From Eonycteris spelaea (lineage: Eukaryota > Chordata > Mammalia > Chiroptera > Pteropodidae), in the NCBI GenBank assembly GCA_003508835.1, contig PUFA01000144.1:2170001-2234000 (forward strand): a stretch of 64,000 nucleotides of DNA, read 5' to 3'. The notes under the pieces were generated by a model, which was not told the origin of the DNA, did not search any database, and saw only the letters and a program-made list of their open reading frames with translations. The translations under genes were made by a program, and so were the position numbers. Positions 1-11,097 of this stretch are shown piece by piece (the first letter of the stretch is position 1; each line of letters opens with the position of its first letter).

Positions 1-10
1 CCAGTGTGGA

Positions 11-11
<1 letters not shown>

Positions 12-95
<84 letters not shown>
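12..95. repeat. Compound (TG)n-(AG)n microsatellite
   Basis: A run of about 17 TG units passes directly into about 25 AG units. The purine-pyrimidine TG part next to a pure purine AG part is a typical compound microsatellite and is likely to vary in length. The reading frame of 73 codons across it is an artefact of the repeat. Confidence 0.95.
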
Positions 96-99
<4 letters not shown>

Positions 100-1290
100 A
101 GCAAGTGTGTCACCTGTACATGTGCTTCTCCCCATCCCTTCTTCCCTTTTAATTTCTCTGTAATTGTGACTAGCTATGTTTTATATCAGAGCTTCCTTTA
201 TGCTTTAGGGATTTATATAGCATGAACTGGAAATTCAAAAGTATCTCTTCTGAAGGTGGAAGGAGAGTCAAATATGGCTTCTCTTTTTCATCTTTAGATT
301 TTCTTCCATCTTCCTGATTTTGGGGTGAACAGGGTGAACTGGGAGTTTTTCTGTTGAAAGGTCTTCAGCTCTCCTCCCCTCTAACATTTTACTTAGGCAT
401 TTATTTTAATTATTAAAATTTCATCCCTTCAGGGAAGGGCTCTTAGGCTTACTACAGCTTTGTGCAAGAATGTCAATTTAATTATTTATTTTAGCAGTTC
501 AAAAATGTGTTTTCTGCCTACACTATCCCAAGAACTTGTGCTCAGCACTGGGTATTAAATGAGTTCATATAGAGGTATTAAATCAGCATGGCCCCCATCA
601 AGAGAAATGTAGTTTGTCTAAAGAGAAAGATGGAGAGACAAGTTCATTTAATACACTAAGGGCTAGGACTGAGGTGTGCACAGGTGATTGTGGAGGCAAA
701 GAGTCTAAAAGACTGGATTCCAAGTCACCACTGGATAAGCTGCTTATAATTCTGACTGCTTCTGTATGACTAGTCAACTTTTGCCTGTTGAAGGGTTTTT
801 ATCTACTTTCCTTTTGTCCTTTTTTTTTTAATTTGATCCATTAAGTTGATAATTCTTTTAGTCTAGAGCATGTGATCAGAAGAGAAGGAAGGAAGGACTC
901 AAATTCACTTAATTTAACCAAGCATTGGTTGCTCAGTCCAGGGGAGGAGGTCAGCTTGTCAGGCTCTTCTTCCTAATTGGTGTGGATGCTTAAGATTTTA
1001 GGGTTTTGAGGTCAGCTGAACAGTTACTCTTTGAGCCTCCCTGGTTTTAGTAGCCAAAGCCATAAAAGAAAACCTCTTTGCTAAATGCTACTACCCCTTA
1101 GTCATTTTCTACCTTAACATCACATAAAAAGATCGGCATGGCTCCCCTCTACCACCTGCCAAAAAAAAAAAAAAAAAAAAGCAACTTAAGAACTTCTAAC
1201 AGTGGGAATTTTTTTTTTCTCTTTGATATTGCAGAATTGGTTTTACTTAGGTTTTTTGTTTGTTTATTTTTAAAACACAGAAACCTTTTC
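96..1290. other. Intronic sequence without recognised content
   Basis: AT-rich intron sequence. A run of about 20 A at 1161-1180 and a T-run near 1210 are visible; no gene or repeat family was recognised with confidence. Confidence 0.5.
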
Positions 1291-1350
1291 TGTGCCACTT
1301 TCGAGATTTTGAATATTTGGTATTCATCAGGACTCCACTCTGGGGATATT
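1291..1350 (+). repeat. Copy A of a 60-bp unit repeated at 3481-3540
   Basis: Ungapped comparison with 3481-3540 gives 51 of 60 identical bases, with a perfectly shared core (TATTCATCAGGACTCCA). The two copies are in direct orientation and lie on either side of an antisense L1 block. I do not recognise the family. Confidence 0.6.
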
Positions 1351-1619
1351 ATACTCAACAGTGCTGCATTGGTGGGAAGAGAAAAGGCTTCCTGTATGGT
1401 GGAGGTGGGAGGTGGTGGTGGCAGTGGTATCTTCCATTCAGTAGACTAGGTGTCCGTGACCACCGAAGTTGCCATGTAGTAGGTGCTGGGAATGGAGCCC
1501 ATTGAAGACCCAGCCCTGGGGTGGAGGGCTTGGTTCAGTATCACTGTAGATATCAGAGTCTGTCGCTTGGCCTTGGCTTCTCTGCATTTGAACTCATTTT
1601 GTGGGTCTAGCACATTGGT

Positions 1620-3200
1620 GAATGTGCAGTGTATTTTTTTTCTTTAAAATAATCTTGTAGAAAAAGGAAAAATATAGAAAATCATACAAAAAATTAAATC
1701 ATCCATAATTCTAGCAGCCAGAGGTAACTAAGGAACTTTAAATTGTTTATTTCCAATTGTTTTTGGAAAACAACTTTAAAAATATAGTTAAGAAAATTAG
1801 AAAATTCAGAAAAGCACCAAGAATATAAAAATCAGCTGTAACCTTTAGCAGTAACAACTGCTAATGTTCCTGCTAAGTTCTATGTCCACCTAGACTTTTT
1901 AAAATCAATATGGGATCATCGTAAATAATTTATATCTACTTTTTAAGCTACATTATGAATTTTTCCAATGTTAAATCACCTTTTCTAACATTACTTTTAG
2001 TGGATGCCCAGTATTACATCATATAGCTGTGCTATAGCTCATATAACTAATCCCCTATTTTAAGTTCTTCCCAGTATTTTGCTAATATAAACAATGGTTC
2101 CTTAATCTACTTTGTAGATAAATCTCTGTCCAACATCGTAATTATTTTCTTAGGGTAGATTTATAGTTGTGCAATTAATGGTATACACCTTGTTTTGGGT
2201 TTTGATGTTGACTGCTGGTTTGCCCACCAAGCAGGCAGGTTATAGGCTATATTTTTCTTGTTCCTTCACAAGCTTATAATTTAAGACTTTTATGAATTTG
2301 ATTAGTTAAAAAAAAAAAAGAAAAGAAAAAACACAATTTGTTTTAATTTGTATTTCTTATATTACTAGAATTTAACAATTTCCATATCTGTAACTGTGTG
2401 TGTGTGTGTGAGTGTGAGAAAGAGAATTGCCTGTTAAATCTTTGCCCAATTTTCTATTGAGAAGTTTTTATTTTGAAAAGATTCTATAACATAAAGGATA
2501 TATATGAAAAAGACTGCCCCTTTGTGTATCACATAACTTGTGAAGTTTATCATTTACCTTTACAGAATCAGTCTTCTCTAACTGTTTGAAGTTGCTGTCT
2601 CTGTCGTATACTAAATTTTTGTTTATGGCTGAGTCTGTTTCTAGACTTGTTCTTCTGTTTCACCGATCCAGCTCTTCCTGTGCCAGTATACATTGTTTTA
2701 ATCATTGAAGTTTTATCATGCACTTTGGAATCTGGTAAAGCAAATCTCTACTCTTCCCCCCTTCTTTTTTTATTTTACCATGTTTTTAGCTATTTTCATC
2801 AGTTTATTTTTCTTAATAATTTTTATAATTGATCCACCAATTCCTCAAAATTCTTTTGGGATTTTTAGAATCAAAATTAAATAACTCCAATATAAATTAA
2901 CCTTTAAAGGCTCATTTACGTATTAGATCTTTCTGTTCAGGATTTGGTGTATCTTCATTCAGATCTCTTTTCTGTCTCTAAATTTTATAATGTTTCCATG
3001 TGATCCTGCACATTTATTGTAAGAGGTATGCCTGGCTTTATATATTTTTAAATTGCCATCGGTGTCCCATTATAATTATTTATTATTGGAATATAGAAAA
3101 TCTTTTTATTTTTATTATATGCCCCTAATTGTTGATAATTCTGTTGTTTCCTTCTCTTATCTGGGAATTCCTCTGGTTTGAATGCCTTTCAATGCACCCT
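1620..3200 (-). mobile_element. Old LINE-1 fragments, antisense
   Basis: The plus strand reads like the reverse complement of L1 ORF2 and 3' sequence. Examples are the segments describing loss of unit spacing near 2040-2180 and the typical ORF2 antisense text at 2640-2760 (a TTGATC-like CCGATCCAGCTCTTCCTGTG segment followed by a stretch rich in TTTTATC). Divergence is high and indels are frequent, so this is an ancient L1M-type copy or several adjacent pieces. Boundaries are approximate. Family was judged by eye and not by a library search. Confidence 0.6.
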
Positions 3201-4090
3201 TCAGCAAATGGACACTGAGTGAATGCATATAAGCTGCAGCCAGTGGGTCAGGAGTCAGGTGCTAGAATGGACTTTTTTTCAAAAGAAGGCTCTAGCATCT
3301 CCTTTAATAGTAGACACTCGTTTTTCTAGAATGGTACATATGCAGGCCTTGCTGGAATTAGGCAGCTGGTCTAGAGAGAGATTACCTCTGCCAGTGTCTT
3401 CTCAACCCCATGACAAACGATTTTTGTCTGAACTCCATGGGGAGGACTCAGCCACCTGATCTAAGCTGTTATTTTCATTTGGTGGCGCTTTAGAGATTCT
3501 GAATAATTGGTATTCATCAGGACTCCATTCTGAGGATATGATACGTATTTCAGTGGCATCTGGTCTGGCATGTGAAACCATTTCAGTCGGGGTATACTAA
3601 TTCATTGAAGGTCCCTATAGTTGTTTCTTTGTGGTTTCGGCTTCTCAAATGGCCAAGCTCCTTATGTCAAAGGGGTAGGGGCCTGACTTTTGCATCGGGC
3701 CTATTGCAGTATGCATTGCACCACTCTTACTGCTTCCGAGCTCCCTTGACCACATTCAGATTTCACTCTAGGATGTTGTAACAAGTTCACATTGCTTTGT
3801 TGCCACATGAGGCTAAGGACAGGGCCTGGTTACTACAAAGGAAGACGATAAGTATCAGTGTGCAAATCTGGTCTATGTTGCTAGTGTGGAGGAACACTCA
3901 GATTTGTACCACCAGAAGCCATCTTTCCTAGACTATACCTCTGGGGTAGATGGCATTTGCCCTTGGAAGAACTTGGAGAAGAGACATGCTGGTTATTCAA
4001 CCAATTCCCAATCCCCTACCTGGAGCACTGGGGGCACTCCCTGACTTTTTGTCATATACATTAATAAAGCGTGAAATAGAGCTAGCAAGT
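3200..4090. other. Unclassified segment, possible old retroposed or LTR-type sequence
   Basis: This stretch is less AT-rich than the surrounding intron and holds short open segments in several frames that do not join. It ends in a canonical AATAAA at about 4062-4067. It contains copy B of the 60-bp repeat. Base composition, broken frames and the terminal polyadenylation motif would suit an old processed pseudogene or LTR-derived fragment, but I cannot name a parent. Confidence 0.3.
3481..3540 (+). repeat. Copy B of a 60-bp unit repeated at 1291-1350
   Basis: 51 of 60 bases match 1291-1350 without gaps. Similarity drops sharply on both sides, so neither a long segmental duplication nor an LTR pair is obvious. 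Confidence 0.6.
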
Positions 4091-6080
4091 ACTAATTATC
4101 ATATATATGTTTGTATTTTTTAAACTGGGCTCTAGAAGGGAAACATTAATGAGGCATACTTATGAATTTCATACTTTTAAGAGAGAAGTAAATTTATAAC
4201 TTCAAAATGTAGCTGCCTTGAATTGTTTATGTTTGTTCACTGAGTGCCATGTTCCCATACAGCTCACATATATAACTACCTTCATATTTTTTTACAAAGA
4301 CTGCTATCACAATTATGAGTTATCTTGAAAACCTTCCAAAGTTTTAATTAAATTGGTAATAAAGATGCATTTGGCAATTTTTTATAAAGGGATCATTTGA
4401 GTAAAAGGAGAAGAGTACTTTTTTCCCTCAAAACATGACTTGTAGTCTTCATCTGGATTTTTTGTTTAACTCAGGAAGGCTTCGTTCTCAACTCCAAATC
4501 TGAAGGTTAGGCTCTCTTGTGACCTATAATCACTTTTAGGAGTAATTTTTGACCCCTTAAGAAGATTTGTTTCTTCTTACTTTATACTAAATAACCTCTT
4601 TTTCTCATTATACAGCTCACATATACCCATATCTGAAATTATTTTTATTCACTTCCAATTATCCGATAGGATTTATGAAGCTATTTAATTGGCTAAGTCT
4701 GTGTCCACACAAAGGTAAAAGATATGGGTAGACAATTGTTTATGTAACTCTTTCTTTCTTCTCTAGTTAATAATCTTAAGCCCAATTTTAAATGAAAACT
4801 AATACTCGGTGAGGTCCAGTGTATCATGTTCATTAAGTAGAGCTTTTCCTCAAAGAGAAGGAACATGGATTACCAAGACATCAGATTCTACTCTTAGGTC
4901 AACATCTGCAGATACATTATTTCTAGACTCTAAGGAGTTAACACAAAATAGAAGACTTAGTCTCTTCTATTATTTGGTAATGAAAGAAACAACAGATACA
5001 TAGATATGTGGCACATGAATGAATGAATGAAAGTGATCTATTTGGTAAAGAAAAAAAGCTTATGATACAAGGTTTTCAATCTACAAAAGCTTGAAAACCT
5101 TTATGGACAAGTTAAGTCAAACAAGATATGGGTGAGAGAAATGAAGGAGCTCATTTTAGAGCTTTTGGTGGGAGCTGGTATTTGTCATGGTCTGAAGGTC
5201 GCTCAGATAAATAATTCTGCAAAATCCGTTACATGTTTGATGACTCCGACTAGATTTTAAGTACCTCCAGGTCAGGGACTTGGTCTTAACGTTTATCCCA
5301 TGCAGTGCCTAGTAATCCTTTGAGAAATTCTAGTGGAATAAATGAATGAAAGAGCCAAGTGTTTGTTTCGAGATTTCCTCCACCAATGAACCTAATTATT
5401 TACCTACCCTCTTCACTGGCTGCCATCTTCTTAGCTCTGCCCTAACCTTATAATTTTTTCGTGTGTCTTTTTTCGCTTTACTCTGAAAATCTGAGGGAGA
5501 TAGTTCAGTTATACCTTTAATATAGAAGAGTAAAAAATGTTAAATAAGAAAGAGAAAGAAAGAGAAAAGAAAAAGAAAATAAAAGAGAGAGAGAGAGAAG
5601 AGAGAAAGAAGAGTAATCTCTGATAACAATGCCTCCCTCGTGACACAGACGCGTACACCCACCTGATTTGATCCCATTCCCAGTCTCGACTTCATCCAAG
5701 TCAGGAATAACTTTAGGGGTAACACAGTAAATTCAGGAGCATCGTCTGCAAACAGCATAATCTACCTCTAGTCTTACTTTTTTTGTTGCATCTATTCCCC
5801 AACTTACAAATCTGCTGGCCCGAGAGAGGGAGAGAGACGTGGATAGAATCAAGGAAGCTTGAGTGTGGAGGCAGAAATGAAAAGAGCAGCATTCAGAATT
5901 GTCTGAGAGCATGCTGGTTCGTCCAGGGGCCGGCCTTCTGTCAGTGCCAGAGCTCTGGTAGGAGGTAGCGCCTCAAACAGCCCCGAGCCTCTTTATTAAT
6001 GACTTCCTTCACTTGCATATTTAGTTTTCTATGATTCGTGGACTACTAGAGTTAAGGGAAACTAACAACAGAACAGTGTG
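4091..6080. other. Intronic sequence, mostly unassigned
   Basis: AT-rich intron. An L2-like 3' end lies at about 5225-5355, with wording related to the L2 terminus and ending in AATGAATGAA. A purine-rich tract lies at 5525-5615. No gene signal was seen in the rest. Confidence 0.45.
5525..5615. repeat. GA/GAAA-rich purine tract
   Basis: About 90 bases of almost pure purine on the plus strand, made of GAAA and GA units with interruptions. The minus-strand reading frames across it (rich in Ser, Leu and Phe) are repeat artefacts. Confidence 0.9.
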
Positions 6081-6089
6081 GCATCCAAA

Positions 6090-6580
6090 GGTATTTTATA
6101 TTTAAATCTTTAACACATTCGGAATTTATTTTAATGTTCATCTCCCCACTTCCCTGCCATTTTCTGACTTCCATTCTTTCGCCCAAGAATTTGCAGTGTT
6201 ATCTCCATTATATGCTAAATTCCTAGGAATTTTTTATTCTGTTCACTTGATTTGTGTCTATTCCTATATTAATATACACTGTTTTTCATTATTGAAGCTT
6301 TATAACACAATATCTAGTACAGCACAGTTGTCATTTTCAAAAATATTGGCACACATTTATTTTTCTAGATGAAGTTTAGACTCATTTCCCAGCATTAAAA
6401 AGACTACTACTGGATTTTTTTTTTTTTTGGAATTATGTTAAATTTGTAGACAAACTTGGTAACATTGCCATTTTTATTTTGAGGGTTCATATATGGGAAT
6501 GTGCTATTCTTTCCATTTATTTAAATTTTCTTATGTCTCTCAGCAGAGTTTTATAGTTTTCTTAGAAATCCTTCCCAAAC
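6090..6580 (-). mobile_element. LINE-1 ORF2 fragment, antisense
   Basis: The plus strand again resembles reverse-complement L1 ORF2. It has a conserved-looking region with a TCCTATATTAATATACACTG segment, a T-run near 6415 and a TTTTATAGTTTTC segment near 6550. It lacks the 3' end and is highly diverged. Boundaries are approximate. Confidence 0.5.
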
Positions 6581-7160
6581 TGTTCTGAGTTTGTTTTTAA
6601 ATATGCTATCTTTTCTTCATGCTATTGTACATGAAATAGTTTAGAGTTTCTGGATATGGCTACACGTCCAAAGATGTGCTTGGATTTCCAAGATCAGTAC
6701 TTTTTGTCGCAATTTTTATTTTCCTTTGGCCATCACAGTAGAGATGTAGGAGGCAGGCCCAGGACATTTCAGATGCTTTCCTCCCAACCTTGGACTTCCT
6801 TCTTCCCCTGCCTTTCTATGATGTGGGTGGCCATGGAGTCTTTCCTTTTGCATGAAATAGCTTTATAAAATCCTTGCTAATTTTTAAATGTAAAAAATAG
6901 TACCTTTAGCGTAAACAAGACCTGTGTTTCTATAGAAAATGGATTAGATTTTTCATGAAATCTTTTAATGACAAAAGATGCCTGTTTTCTTTAAGGAAGA
7001 GTTTATGGAATTGGATTTTACCAGATAGTCTCTATTTACCTAGTGAGATACTTGGAGTTCTCTACTGATTTAAAAGGAATATTATAGTGCTATAATTATC
7101 TTTGTTTGCTCCCAGTAATTATCCTTCTACAAAGGAAGTTAGGATTGAAAGAATAACTGC
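6581..7160. other. Intronic sequence without recognised content
   Basis: AT-rich intron in which I see no gene, RNA or clearly identifiable repeat. Confidence 0.4.
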
Positions 7161-7164
7161 TACC

Positions 7165-7375
7165 ATATATGGAGCGGAGCACTCCATGTCAGACCCTGGC
7201 CCAGGTGCTTCCTTACCTTTTCTCAGTGATGCAGCGGCCTCAGGTAGGCGTTGTCATCCGCCTCCTCCTGCTGCTGAGGAAACAGATGCTACGTGGAGTT
7301 AAGAAATTTGCTCCAGGTCACACAGGGAGTAAGTGGCAAAGCTAGGATCCCAAACCTTTACTCTTAATCACAACA
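7165..7375 (-). mobile_element. MIR SINE
   Basis: The reverse-complement MIR signature is visible: a GAGGAAAC box near 7275, then CAGGTCACACAGGGAGTAAGTG and a AAGCTAGGATCCCAAACC segment matching the tRNA-like head of MIR. It is an ancient mammalian SINE with no activity today. Confidence 0.85.
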
Positions 7376-9540
7376 ATAATATTCGGTTATATAGTGAATG
7401 ACAGATTCAGAATTAAAATTAAAAACAAAAAGAAAATCTGAGATACTTTAAAAACTTATTGAAGAGGAGCTATAGCTTGTATCTAATTTATAGGTCATGC
7501 TCGATTCTGAGCGCTACCGATGATAGCTCAAAGATTATCTCATGCTACTATAGCCCAAAGGTATATAAAGCCCATTCAGAATAACTAAATTGACATTTCT
7601 AAAGAGTCAGCAGGTGAAGTTTATCAAAGTTCATAACCTAGGTACAAAGTAGCTGGATCACTGCAAAAAGAAGACAGTCAAGGGCACAGGAGGGAGCCAG
7701 GGTTTGACACAACCCTTTTCTGCGGGGGTGGGGAGCTGGGAGGCAGCTCTTGGCAACAGAAGGAGGAGGACTGTCTGAAGAAGATAGGATGGGAGGAGAT
7801 CCAAGGATGAGTCAGATCAAGGTATCAAGTGGCTTCCTGTTGAGGATATTGGCAAAACCCCCACTAGTTCCCCAAAGGGTTGTGGCCACGTTCAAAATGG
7901 GACCTGGTTCAAAATGGGACACAAGGCCCCTCCTGGAAGATCAGAGCCTTAGCAAGGTACTAGTCAGGACTGAGAAGGGAGAGCTGAGACAAGTGCCTGT
8001 TCTGCTTGTTTTGGATCTGGGAGCTCCATGGGTGCTTGGGCTAACCAAAGGGGTTCAGATCCCAGCGTGGAATGTGTACGTGTCTGGGTATCTCCAGGGT
8101 GAGGATCCTCGTGGGAGCTGTCACTGAGAAGTCTATTTGCTTTTTCATCTGGTTCAGGAATTGAATTTCACTACTGTGTGATGGAACTGAGCCTGCTTTA
8201 TATACCTCATCCCTTCTCGTGGTTAGCCCAGGGAAGGACCTGGGGACATGTGTGCAGGTAGGCAGAGCAGCCATCAGGCGGGAACAGTGAGGAGCTGGAG
8301 AAGGCCATGGCAGGCACTGCCAAAGACAGGCTGGCTCTGGATCTCTACGAGATCCAGAAAGCGCTTCAGTGCTATTTTCATAGAATGAGGCCAGAAAACA
8401 CTGAGTGAACATGGATTATCCTCAGCTCGAATTAGTCAATCGCTTATTTCCAGTCTCAAAACTGGGAGTGTTCTTTGGAAACCCACATTTGGGTAGTGAA
8501 AACTGTACTTTCTGGGTTAGACTTCCTGTATAACTAAAAATGATGATGCAGAGAAAGATGACTTTATAGTTTTATCAGTAGACAAACTTCCTAAAAAATT
8601 TACATACTCATCTGTAGATAAACCCACATAATAAAAAAACCAACATGACACTGTTCTGAATCATGCAGTCTTTGCAATTAACAAGCAGGCTTAAAAATGT
8701 CTAATTTTAATTTTTGACTGTTTTTCCTAACTTGACAATTAGCCTATAAACTTTGTAGTATGAAATAAGTTGGATAGCTGTATAAGTGAGTGATTATACT
8801 TTCTCATAGTGTTTCTAGTACATGATCCGTTTTCATGACTCTTTTTGAAGAATAGTATCATCCAAGGTGAACAAGTATATCGTACAAGTTCCCCTTTTCT
8901 TTCTCCACCCCCTATACAGTAGTGGAAAGAACAAACCTCTAATGTGAGTCAACACATGGACATGTTTTCATGTCAAGTAGAAATCTTATAAAATAGTAAG
9001 GCATTTGTACCATAAAATCTTCCCAGCTCAGGAAATGAATTCTGTTCTCCTCGAGCTTGCTGAGGCTTAGAAGGCCTTTTGAGAGTCTAGAACAGCGCTT
9101 TCTAGATCCAGATGAGGAAGGAGGCTGAGAAGCAGATGAGGCAGGGGCTCAGAAGGGTGTCTAATACACCACCTGTTAGATCTGCCTTGGGAGAACATCC
9201 TAAAGTCTTGATACAAGGGTATGAATTCACTTCCTTGGTCAATACCATGCATAGTGACCTGTCTTAGAGCTTTCTGAAGCAGGTTTTTTCTTTTGGTCTG
9301 CATTCCCAACTTTTATTAATGCAGTAAAAAATTTTAAGAGGAAGAAAAAGGAGAAACTAAGCTTTAAGATTTTCTCCCAGTTCAGCTGAGGGTAGCCTCC
9401 CAGGCTCCCAGGAGCTCTGCTCCAGTTGTCGTGTGTGGGGAGTGGCCATGTGACTAAAACCCCAGGATCCTGAACACTGCTGAAGGTGCAGAGATGTAGT
9501 AGAGAGACTGTCCTCAAGAAGCTTAAAGTCTAGTTGATTA
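7376..9540. other. Intronic sequence without recognised gene content
   Basis: Open frames of 125 codons (7750-8127, plus) and 123 codons (8041-8412, minus) occur here, but they overlap on opposite strands and resemble no family I know. A 13-bp word, TTCAAAATGGGAC, occurs twice at 7891-7903 and 7908-7920. The remainder is ordinary AT-rich intron. Confidence 0.45.
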
Positions 9541-9544
9541 GATG

Positions 9545-9670
9545 GCATAATCCATTCAGCAAACATTTATTAAGCATGTGGGAGGCACCGTGGCAACACA
9601 GCAATGATTAAGCTATAGTCTCAACATTCTAAGGAGTTTGCAGTGAATGATTAAGTAACAATGCAAAACA
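9545..9670 (-). mobile_element. L2 3'-end fragment
   Basis: CATTCAGCAAACATTTATTA followed by a GCACCGTGGCAACACAGCAA-like segment is the diverged reverse complement of the L2 3' terminus. Confidence 0.65.
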
Positions 9671-10084
9671 ATTCAGGAAGAACAGTCAGCTTCCCAGTGA
9701 ATAGTATAAACAAATAAGTACTCAGAAAATGGGGGCATCACTATGGGCTGGAATGACCTGTGAAAGTGTGAAGGAGGTGGTAGGCTGAAGCAAAAACTTT
9801 GAATCTTGGCCATTTCTCACATTCATAGGATCTGCTAGGTTCTAGAATACAGCCCCCAAACCAAGGGTTCAATGAAGTCATAAATCGTTTTCCAAAATTT
9901 TAGGAACTCTTGTGCCCTGGTCAGTCTGTAACTAAAGGCTCTCCCTTCAGTAGGTCACTGGCTTCTACCTCATTCAGCCTCTCTCTCCCACTCTGTCCCA
10001 CTGCACAGTTCTGCCATGTTCCGTGACGTACACATGGTTATCTCCAGCTGTTCATCATTCTCGTTAGTGTAGCAATACCAATGA
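9671..10084. other. Intronic sequence without recognised content
   Basis: No gene or repeat was recognised between the L2 fragment and the following L1 fragment. Confidence 0.4.
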
Positions 10085-10620
10085 TGTACTTTTTCATTTA
10101 AAAAAATATATATATTTAACTTTTTGAATAGCAATTCTTTGAAAAACCAAAAAGCATTAAAAAATTATTCAATAAAAATTACACCCCTTCTTTTGTCCCA
10201 GGCTGACTATTCTTTGACTTCCCTCTGACCAGCTGCTGTTACTGATTTCTGATGTATCACTCTAGACTTTATGTCCATACAAGAAAACACAAATATAGTT
10301 TTTCCTCCATTTTTACCCAAAGATAGCATGTTATATGCAATTGGATATCTAGCTTTTCTTCACTTTATATCTGAAAGTTCTTTCCTAATAGCTTACAGAG
10401 CACATTCTCTTTTCATAGCTGCATAGTACCCACTGTGTGGATGTACTATAATCTATTTAACCGGTTCCCTACTGATGGTCATTTGGGTTATTTCAATCTT
10501 TGCTATTTCAAATAAAGCTATAATGAATAACTGTACACATGTCATTCACATGTGTAAATACTATCTACAGCAATGAGATAGTGATTTAGTGGTCCTAAAT
10601 GGGGAAAGTACGGTTTAAAA
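10085..10620 (-). mobile_element. LINE-1 3' ORF2 fragment, antisense
   Basis: The plus strand shows the familiar antisense L1 passage: CATAGCTGCATAGTACCCAC, a TTTAACCGGTTCCCTACTGA segment, then GGTCATTTGGGTTATTTCAA and an ACACATGTGTAAATA-type segment. This is the end of ORF2 in an old L1M-type copy. It lies antisense to MXD1, as is usual for L1 pieces that persist in introns. Confidence 0.85.
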
Positions 10621-10982
10621 GGTTTCTCACCATGGCATGTCATTATTTTCTGAATTTGGATGTTCCTTGTGGGTCACATCATTACCCAGAAATCTAAATG
10701 TAACCTGATAACCATGCCTAATAATAGCAGATATTCGTCCCTACCCTAACACTTATATTATAAATAGACTTAACTGTAGAAAATCTTGGATTTTGCATCT
10801 CTTTGGTTTTTACCAGAGTTGTCTGTTTCAAAAGATGTTTATTTGGCAAGTGGTCATTGGTGGCATTTGCCCTCAGTGGGCCTGGGCAACTTCATACTCT
10901 TTTAGAACTTGTTTTTTAGGGGTGCCTCTGGCCCACCCTCTCTTGTGAGCTCTCAAATGCTACTGTGATCTTGCTCTTGTAG

Positions 10983-11097
10983 ACGGGCCCATCTTCGCTT
11001 GTGCCTGGAGAAGCTGAAGGGGCTAGTGCCGCTTGGGCCTGAATCAAATCGACACACTACACTGAGTTTGTTAACAAAAGCCAAATTGCACATAAAG
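10983..11097 (+). CDS. MXD1: MXD1 coding exon: helix 1, loop and helix 2 of the bHLH domain
   Basis: This 115-nt exon lies between a TTGCTCTTGTAG acceptor and an AAG|GTAAGT donor. It starts in phase with one base completing an Arg codon and then encodes 38 residues. They include the signatures [18 protein letters not shown] and [15 protein letters not shown], which match MAX dimerization protein 1, about residues 68-106 of 221. The region forms the helix-loop-helix through which MXD1 pairs with MAX to bind E-box DNA and oppose MYC. Compared with the human protein as I remember it, one Ser in the loop is Asn. No stop or frameshift is present. Human MXD1 has six exons, and this would be the fourth. 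Confidence 0.95.

Larger units (their letters stand above)
1..10982 (+). other. MXD1: MXD1 intron upstream of the first visible exon (partial)
   Basis: Everything before the exon at 10983 is read as the 3' part of an MXD1 intron. That exon begins at an AG acceptor in the middle of the basic helix-loop-helix region. The roughly 67 upstream residues of the protein (SIN3-interaction domain and basic region) would have to lie in exons further upstream, and I found no sequence resembling them here. The stretch is AT-rich and contains mostly antisense L1 fragments with some MIR and L2. Its assignment is an inference from the downstream exons. Confidence 0.75.

Noticed and set aside
7750..8127. 125-codon plus-strand frame in the MXD1 intron, considered as a retroviral protease remnant because of a VLDLGAPWV segment
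   Set aside because: The segment lacks the D-[ST]-G catalytic triad and no other retroviral motif is near.
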